Shown here: in pieces, positions 34,172-39,480 of the stretch
Layout: every line of letters starts with the position of its first letter
Position numbering within the stretch: the first letter of the stretch is position 1
Assembly: GCA_026225275.1 (NCBI GenBank)
Contig: JAMFSL010000168.1
Location: forward strand, 1-39,480
DNA: 39,480 nt
Direction: 5' to 3'
DNA from: Puia dinghuensis
GTDB lineage: Bacteria; Bacteroidota; Bacteroidia; Chitinophagales; Chitinophagaceae
The notes under the pieces: model-generated
What the model saw: the letters and a program-made list of their open reading frames with translations, nothing else
The model's database searches: none
Told to the model about the DNA's origin: nothing
Position numbers and translations under genes: made by a program

Positions 34172-36520
34172 ATGAAAACAACTTTACCCGATGGTTCTGC
34201 CATACGCAGAATAGCAGGGACCCTGGCCTTCGTACTACTGTTTCACGGTATAGCCTTTTGCCAGGCTACTGCGCCCCTGAAATTCGGCAACAGCTACGTC
34301 AATCTCAGTAAAAAGACCGTTGGTGGTCCTGTGCAGCCCGGTGACACGCTGGAGATCCGCACCAACTTCTACGTCAATGCGAGCTATAACGGCGGCCATA
34401 TCTACTTTGTCCGTTACCTCGACGATCTACCGACTAATACCGTCATTCTTCCCAATGATTCGCTGCGGCTGATCACCAACGAAGGTTTGACCTTCCGTAA
34501 GTATACCTATGCACCGGGTGACGATGCCGGCACCTATAGCGGACCATCCGTGCCGCCGCCGGGTAATTTTCAGATCCGTATTAATATGGGCGCCACTCCC
34601 GCGGCTGGTATTTCACCTTTGAACACTTCCAATACTGCAGGCGCCAGCACCATCCAGCCAGGAGTCAGCAAGCCGCTCTTCAGCGCCGGTTCCATCTTCT
34701 GCACAGCATTTCGTGTTGTCGTCTCCGGTAGTTATGGCGACACCATCACGCTGGGCGCGGGTGAGGTCCGCTATAAGAAGACCAATTCTAATTCCGTAGC
34801 GGATACTGTGCTGGCCGCTACACAATACCAGATCCTGATCTCTGCGCCCAGTACGCTGTGCGCGAGCAGTACCAGCACCAACTTCGCCGCGGAATTTGGC
34901 GGCACCTTCGGATCGGGCGTCGGGCTGAACCGCAGCACGGGTCCGGCCTTCCCGATACCCAACTATACCTATCTGCCAGCTTCCAGTCCCACTACATCCA
35001 TCAACGACGGCTATTATGCCATCGTCAATAATACCAGCCCGACCAGCAGCACCACGGTGAATGCCAACCGCGCACCAAATTGCGGCAGCCTGGCCAATAC
35101 CAATCCGCTGTCCTGCTATAACCGCGAATTCACTGGCTTTTGGTTCATCGGTGGCGATCATACCGGAACCACGACAGCTGCAGGTAATGCGCCCGCCAGC
35201 GCTACCCAAAACGCTGGTTATATGCTGGTTGTGAATGCCGATCTGGCTACGAGCGAGGCTTACCGGCAGGTCATCAGCGGTCTTTGTCCCAATACCTATT
35301 ACCAGTTTTCAGCCTGGATCAAAAATATTTGTCCCAATTGCGGCATCGACTCTAACGGCGTTGCCGAATACACTCCCGGAGTATTGCCCAACCTGACTTT
35401 GGTGATCGACAGCGTCGACCGGATATCGACGGGCAGCTTGGATACTGTCGGCTGGCAGCAACGGGGATTTACATTCCTTACCGGCCCTACCCAGACTTCC
35501 ATCACTATTTCGATCCGCAATAACGCTCCCGGTGGCGGTGGCAATGACTGGGCGCTGGACGATATCACCCTGGCCACCTGTCCGCCTAATCTGACGCTAA
35601 CCCCGAACAAACCGGATACGTTGTGCTACGGTTCCGACGACTCCATCAAGTTTGCGATATCATCTTACGTCAATAACTACACGTCATGGGCATTGCAAAA
35701 GAGCGTCGACGGCGGCACCACCTGGGTGCCGGCAGGTCTGGATACCCTCAACCGGCCGGACACGGGGACTGTGGTTCCCGTCTATAGTGCTCTCACCGGG
35801 CTCTATATGGATACCGTCACCCGGTATTTCGAAGTACCTGCGACAACCAGCGTGACGATCTATCGCCTCATCGTAGCCAGCACACCCGCTAACCTGACGA
35901 GCACCGGCTGTTTCTATACGACGACGCAGCCAAAATATGTCTACGGGGTGAACTGTCTGATCACTCTGCCGACGACCTTGTTGTCTTTTACGGGGCAACA
36001 GCAAAATGGTTATGGAAATCTGCAGTGGACGACGACCAATGAAGTGCCTGATCTGTTTTACGCTCTCCAGCGCAGTGATGACGGAGTGCATTTCACCACG
36101 TTAACAACCATGCCGGCCTCGGCGTTGCCGGGACAGGATGGCAGCTATCAATTTGACGATCCTACGCCGCTTTCCACCCAGACCTATTACCGGATTGATA
36201 TGATGACCAATTCCATATCCCGGTATAGCAACCTGGTGCTGCTCAGCAATAATAATATTCAGTTTGGTGTTCGTTCTGTCCTCAATCCTTTTGTCGATCA
36301 GATCAACGTGGAATTGACGGCGCCCGGTGATGGGACAGCTGTCTTCAACCTTGTAGACCTGTACGGCCGCTATATCCGGCGTACGCAGCTACCAGTCACC
36401 CAGGGGCTTAACAGTTTGTCTCTAGGGGGATTGAGCAATCTGCCGGCAGCCACTTACATCCTGCAGATCCAGTACAACGGCCAGCAGGTCACGGAGAAGG
36501 TAGTGAAGGTGGCGAAGTAA
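34172..36520 (+). CDS. Large T9SS-exported surface protein of unknown function
   Basis: A 782-residue protein with a signal peptide (to HGIAFC, about 30). A beta-rich N-terminal region (to ~230) has no domain I recognise. Residues about 235-465 look like a lectin/CBM-type jelly roll, with YYQFSAWIKNICPNCG and NDWALDDITLATC at its end, where Trp and Asp are typical of family CBM-like folds. A fibronectin-like module (LPTTLLSFTGQ...LQWTTTNEV) precedes a T9SS sorting domain (about 705-782) ending QVTEKVVKVAK. Probably surface-attached and glycan- or cell-binding. Monocistronic, with a terminator. Confidence 0.8.
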   Translation: MKTTLPDGSAIRRIAGTLAFVLLFHGIAFCQATAPLKFGNSYVNLSKKTVGGPVQPGDTLEIRTNFYVNASYNGGHIYFVRYLDDLPTNTVILPNDSLRLITNEGLTFRKYTYAPGDDAGTYSGPSVPPPGNFQIRINMGATPAAGISPLNTSNTAGASTIQPGVSKPLFSAGSIFCTAFRVVVSGSYGDTITLGAGEVRYKKTNSNSVADTVLAATQYQILISAPSTLCASSTSTNFAAEFGGTFGSGVGLNRSTGPAFPIPNYTYLPASSPTTSINDGYYAIVNNTSPTSSTTVNANRAPNCGSLANTNPLSCYNREFTGFWFIGGDHTGTTTAAGNAPASATQNAGYMLVVNADLATSEAYRQVISGLCPNTYYQFSAWIKNICPNCGIDSNGVAEYTPGVLPNLTLVIDSVDRISTGSLDTVGWQQRGFTFLTGPTQTSITISIRNNAPGGGGNDWALDDITLATCPPNLTLTPNKPDTLCYGSDDSIKFAISSYVNNYTSWALQKSVDGGTTWVPAGLDTLNRPDTGTVVPVYSALTGLYMDTVTRYFEVPATTSVTIYRLIVASTPANLTSTGCFYTTTQPKYVYGVNCLITLPTTLLSFTGQQQNGYGNLQWTTTNEVPDLFYALQRSDDGVHFTTLTTMPASALPGQDGSYQFDDPTPLSTQTYYRIDMMTNSISRYSNLVLLSNNNIQFGVRSVLNPFVDQINVELTAPGDGTAVFNLVDLYGRYIRRTQLPVTQGLNSLSLGGLSNLPAATYILQIQYNGQQVTEKVVKVAK

Positions 36521-36545
36521 AAGATTATGCCGTATAGAAGAGTAG

Positions 36546-36577
36546 GCCGTCTCCATCCATGTGAGGCGGCTTTTTTT
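36546..36577 (+). terminator. Rho-independent terminator of the T9SS protein gene
   Basis: GCCGTCTC pairs with GAGGCGGC (one G-U pair) across a 9-base loop, then seven T. Its T run overlaps the first bases of the lspA stop codon on the other strand. Confidence 0.85.
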
Positions 36578-37280
36578 ATGCCTGTACGGTATCGACTTTG
36601 GCAGTGTTTGCCTCCAGTCCGGAAGATTCCTGTCCGGGCTCCTTGTGAAAGAATCTTTTCTGAAACAGAAGAATGGCGATGACACCGACGGAAATAGAAG
36701 CATCGGCGATATTGAAGACCGGGCTGAAGAATTCAAAATCATCTCCGCCCACAAAAAGCATCCATTGGGGGTAATGCGTTTTAACGATAGGAAAATACAG
36801 CATATCCACTACGCGCCCATGCAAAAAGCTGGTATATCCCTGGTGAGGAAAGATCCTGGCCACATGATCATAACTGCTGCGCTCGAAAATCAGCCCGTAG
36901 AACATACTATCCAACAGGTTACCCAGCGCTCCGGCAAAGATCAGACCGGCACAGATGATAAATCCCGGATGATATTTCTTTTTGATGATCGTCTGGATAT
37001 AATATACTCCGAAGACGACGGCGACCAGGCGGAAAAGGGTCAGCGCCATTTTGCCCCACGATCCGCCGAACTTCCAGCCCCAGGCCATGCCTTCATTCTC
37101 GACGAAATAAATCTGTGCCTTATCTCCCAATAGTTTGATTCCATTGTCATAAGGGGACACCCGGTCACGATAAAAATCCGCCGGATGACTGAGTGGCATG
37201 TGGGTCTTCACCCAGATTTTGAGGGACTGATCTGCTACGATGATCAACAACACCAGTAAAAAGATATTTCTTGCCTTCAC
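36576..37280 (-). CDS. lspA: Lipoprotein signal peptidase (signal peptidase II)
   Basis: Inner-membrane aspartyl protease that cleaves prolipoprotein signal peptides; SusD-type lipoproteins are substrates. 234 residues, longer than the ~165 of E. coli because of two insertions and a C-terminal tail, as usual in Bacteroidota. YFVENEGMAWG (58-68), GNLLDS with catalytic D124, GRVVDM (155-160) and FNIADASISVG with catalytic D193 are present. About four transmembrane helices. Starts at the ATG at 37280, 30 bases after the MurF-Alr stop, probably one operon. Confidence 0.96.
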   Translation of the reverse strand: MKARNIFLLVLLIIVADQSLKIWVKTHMPLSHPADFYRDRVSPYDNGIKLLGDKAQIYFVENEGMAWGWKFGGSWGKMALTLFRLVAVVFGVYYIQTIIKKKYHPGFIICAGLIFAGALGNLLDSMFYGLIFERSSYDHVARIFPHQGYTSFLHGRVVDMLYFPIVKTHYPQWMLFVGGDDFEFFSPVFNIADASISVGVIAILLFQKRFFHKEPGQESSGLEANTAKVDTVQA

Positions 37281-37310
37281 GTTCTTTGATAGATTAGAGT
37301 CAAATATAGG

Positions 37311-39480
37311 TCATTCCTCAAAATAAATCCTCTTCACCCGTTGTGATACACCAGTGAGGAGCTCATAGGGAATCGTCTGTGCCCAAACCGCTAATTGACT
37401 GACGGATAATTCCTTGCCGAACACGATCACTTCATCCCCTTCCCGTACCCCCGGAATACCCGTAATATCGATCATTGTCAGGTCCATGCTGATGCTGCCG
37501 ATCGTAGGCGCCAGTTGGCCTCTAAGCCACATCTTACCGGCCCCATTGCCCAAATTACGGGAATAGCCGTCGGCATAACCAATGCGGACAGTGGCGACCA
37601 CGGTTCCGGTCCCGGCAAGTCCTCTGCGGTTATAGCCGACAGTGTCGCCCGCATGGAGGTGTTTGATCTGCGCAATGGTGGTTTTTAGCGTAGACACTTC
37701 CTGCAATTCGAGACGATGGGTGTTGGCGCTGTCGATACCGTACAGGCCGATACCCAGTCGCACCATATCCAGCTGCAGCTGCGGATGCCGCACGATACCT
37801 GCAGAATTGGCCATGTGGCGGATAAAGGAATAGCCCAGCGCCTTCTCCAGCCGGTCCGCCATCGCCAGATAGGCCGCACCCTGTGCCCGGGAAAAGGCAT
37901 CCTGGTCTGCCTCTTCGCTGGCGGCAAAATGACTGAAGGCACTCTGGACTTTAAAGGCCGACTCCGGAAGCGCCTGTAGAAGCTCGTCCCACTCCGCGGC
38001 AGGAAAGCCCAGTCTGTTCATGCCCGTCTCCAGCTCGATATGCACGGGAAAGGCGGGTATGCCTTCCTTCTTCAGCCAGCGGTCGAAGATGCGAAATAAA
38101 GGGAAAGAATAGATGACCGGCTCGAGGTTATATTCCACCAGCGAATCGAAAGAGCTGGTCTCCGTATTCATGATCATGATAGGCATCCGGATGCCGCCTT
38201 TGCGCAGGGCAACGCCTTCATCCGCATAGGCGACTCCCAAGTAGTCTACGCCGTGAAATTGCAGCAGGTTGGCGATCTCGAAGCTGCCGCTGCCGTAGGC
38301 AAATGCCTTGACCATCGCCATGACCTTAGTGGCAGGCTGCAACAGCTGACGATAGGCGCGGAGATTCGCCGCCATTGCATTCAGATTGACTTCCATGACC
38401 GTCTGGTGGATCTGTTCAGTCAGCCATTTGTCTATATCTTCGAATTCGAAGATGCGGGCGCCCTTGAGTAAGACCGTCTCATCATGGAAGTGCAGGCGGT
38501 GCAGGTCCCCCCGGAAAGCGGCCACCGTGGGATAATAGGCTGTTTCCCCGCCGAACCATTCACCGATGATGGTGGCATGCTGGCTGATCGTCGTCCCGAT
38601 GCCGATCAGGCGGTCTATCTTTTTCTGCTGGAGGGCCCGTGCTACTTCGGCGTAGAGTTCGTGGGGCAGGCGTCCGGTCTCCAGGATATCGGACAAAATA
38701 ACGCTTCTGCGGGTGTGTTGCTGTTGTTGTGACAAGAAGTCCAGGGCGATGGACAGGCTGCTGAGGTCTGCGCTATAGCTGTCGTTGATGATCGAGCAAT
38801 GGTTGATGCCGGCCTTGAGTTCGAGACGCATGGCGAGAGGCGACAGCGTCGCGACCCGCGGTGCGATTTTTTCCGGCGGGATTTGCAGCCATAAGCAAGC
38901 GGCCACGCAATGCATCGCATTTTCGATGGAGGCGGGATCGGTGAAGGGCAGGGTCAGGTCCATTGATTCGATGCTAACTGCGGCGCCGGGACCGTGTCCC
39001 CAGGCGAATAAACGCGGGCCATTGACGCGTTCTGCCATCCATGTCTCTATCGCCTTCACCATCTCCGGCTGATCATTGCAATAGATCAGCACCTCTGCCC
39101 CTTCGAATAGCTTTAGCTTTTCCGCAGCCTTTTCCGCCAGGCTGCCGAAGCCTTCGCCATGCGCCTCACCGATAGTAGTGAAGATACCGATGGTAGGGCG
39201 GATGACCGGTTCGAGCCGCGCCATTTCGCCGCGTTTTGAGATGCCGGCTTCGAAGATGGCCAGTTCATCGGCCGGCTCCATTTGCCACACGCTGAGCGGA
39301 ACTCCGGTCTGAGAATTATAGCTCTTTGGGCTGCGAACAATATGATAGTCTGCCGCCAGCATTTGATTCAACCATTCTTTGACGGTGGTCTTGCCATTGC
39401 TGCCGGTGATGCCGATGACCGGGATGGAGAATTGCCGCCGGTGCCAGGCTGCCAGTTCCTGCAGGGCCGCGAGGGTGTCA
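37311..39480 (-). CDS. Bifunctional MurF-alanine racemase fusion (5' end outside window)
   Basis: Peptidoglycan-precursor enzyme. The N-terminal part continues beyond the window edge: the frame stays open from 39371 to 39480 and contains the ATP-binding ITGSNGKTTVK, so a TTG at 39371 is not the start. The MurF half shows EAGISKRGEM and NDSYSADLSSL, and would ligate D-Ala-D-Ala to UDP-MurNAc-tripeptide. After about 325 visible residues the alanine racemase begins: AMVKAFAYGSG with the PLP lysine and RIGYADGYSRN with the catalytic tyrosine. This fusion is a known Bacteroidota arrangement. It lies directly upstream of lspA, likely co-transcribed. Confidence 0.95.
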   Translation of the reverse strand, partial: DTLAALQELAAWHRRQFSIPVIGITGSNGKTTVKEWLNQMLAADYHIVRSPKSYNSQTGVPLSVWQMEPADELAIFEAGISKRGEMARLEPVIRPTIGIFTTIGEAHGEGFGSLAEKAAEKLKLFEGAEVLIYCNDQPEMVKAIETWMAERVNGPRLFAWGHGPGAAVSIESMDLTLPFTDPASIENAMHCVAACLWLQIPPEKIAPRVATLSPLAMRLELKAGINHCSIINDSYSADLSSLSIALDFLSQQQQHTRRSVILSDILETGRLPHELYAEVARALQQKKIDRLIGIGTTISQHATIIGEWFGGETAYYPTVAAFRGDLHRLHFHDETVLLKGARIFEFEDIDKWLTEQIHQTVMEVNLNAMAANLRAYRQLLQPATKVMAMVKAFAYGSGSFEIANLLQFHGVDYLGVAYADEGVALRKGGIRMPIMIMNTETSSFDSLVEYNLEPVIYSFPLFRIFDRWLKKEGIPAFPVHIELETGMNRLGFPAAEWDELLQALPESAFKVQSAFSHFAASEEADQDAFSRAQGAAYLAMADRLEKALGYSFIRHMANSAGIVRHPQLQLDMVRLGIGLYGIDSANTHRLELQEVSTLKTTIAQIKHLHAGDTVGYNRRGLAGTGTVVATVRIGYADGYSRNLGNGAGKMWLRGQLAPTIGSISMDLTMIDITGIPGVREGDEVIVFGKELSVSQLAVWAQTIPYELLTGVSQRVKRIYFEE

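Overview
The window reads as ordinary chromosome of a member of the Bacteroidota, most likely a Chitinophagaceae-like bacterium. The evidence is a SusC/SusD pair, two proteins with type IX secretion (T9SS) C-terminal domains, a fused MurF-alanine racemase, a lipoprotein signal peptidase with Bacteroidota-style insertions, promoters of the TTTG-N19-TAnnTTTG kind, and mostly absent Shine-Dalgarno sequences. No species call is possible from sequence alone. I see no transposase, phage gene, plasmid function, CRISPR array or rRNA, and one tRNA, tRNA-Ser(GGA).

Left part (1-9.4 kb): the end of an outer-membrane beta-barrel protein and a GT22-type mannosyltransferase form a plus-strand pair. Next come tRNA-Ser with its terminator, a TatD nuclease, and a 419-base gap holding an orphan bidirectional terminator and a 20-nt tandem repeat. 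A secreted ARPP-1/DUF6569-like protein with a NodB polysaccharide deacetylase follows, then gltX, a membrane-anchored XRE regulator, an enoyl-CoA hydratase with an unusual insertion, and an RluE/RsuA-type pseudouridine synthase.

Middle (9.4-25.2 kb): a small heat-shock protein, an ECF sigma factor with a membrane partner, a large M16 peptidase, and fumarase C. Several small exported or membrane proteins of unknown function lie here, including a YXWGXW-repeat protein with a Gly/His/Pro tail. An RRM RNA-binding protein has a convincing promoter and a long leader. A KAS III-like enzyme is divergent from a DUF3179 membrane protein that overlaps an AhpD-like gene. A DUF937 protein ends in a peculiar tandem repeat.

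Right part (25.2-39.5 kb): a SnoaL-like protein and a GH27 alpha-galactosidase are divergent from SusC/SusD, which looks like a minimal polysaccharide-utilisation locus. A tiny cysteine protein, a T9SS-exported PQQ-type sugar dehydrogenase and a large T9SS-exported adhesin-like protein follow. The window ends in lspA and the MurF-Alr fusion, truncated by the window edge.

The main housekeeping themes are translation (tRNA-Ser, gltX, pseudouridine synthase), cell-envelope synthesis (MurF-Alr, LspA) and central metabolism (fumarase, enoyl-CoA hydratase). The most distinctive non-coding signal is a series of short tandem arrays, mostly three copies with 9- to 24-nt periods, at gene ends and in intergenic DNA. 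One of them carries an in-frame stop codon in every unit. I did not find a clear multi-gene undescribed system. The best leads are these arrays, the RRM leader, an orphan terminator that may end a small RNA, and compact convergent gene ends where one gene's terminator is encoded inside its neighbour.
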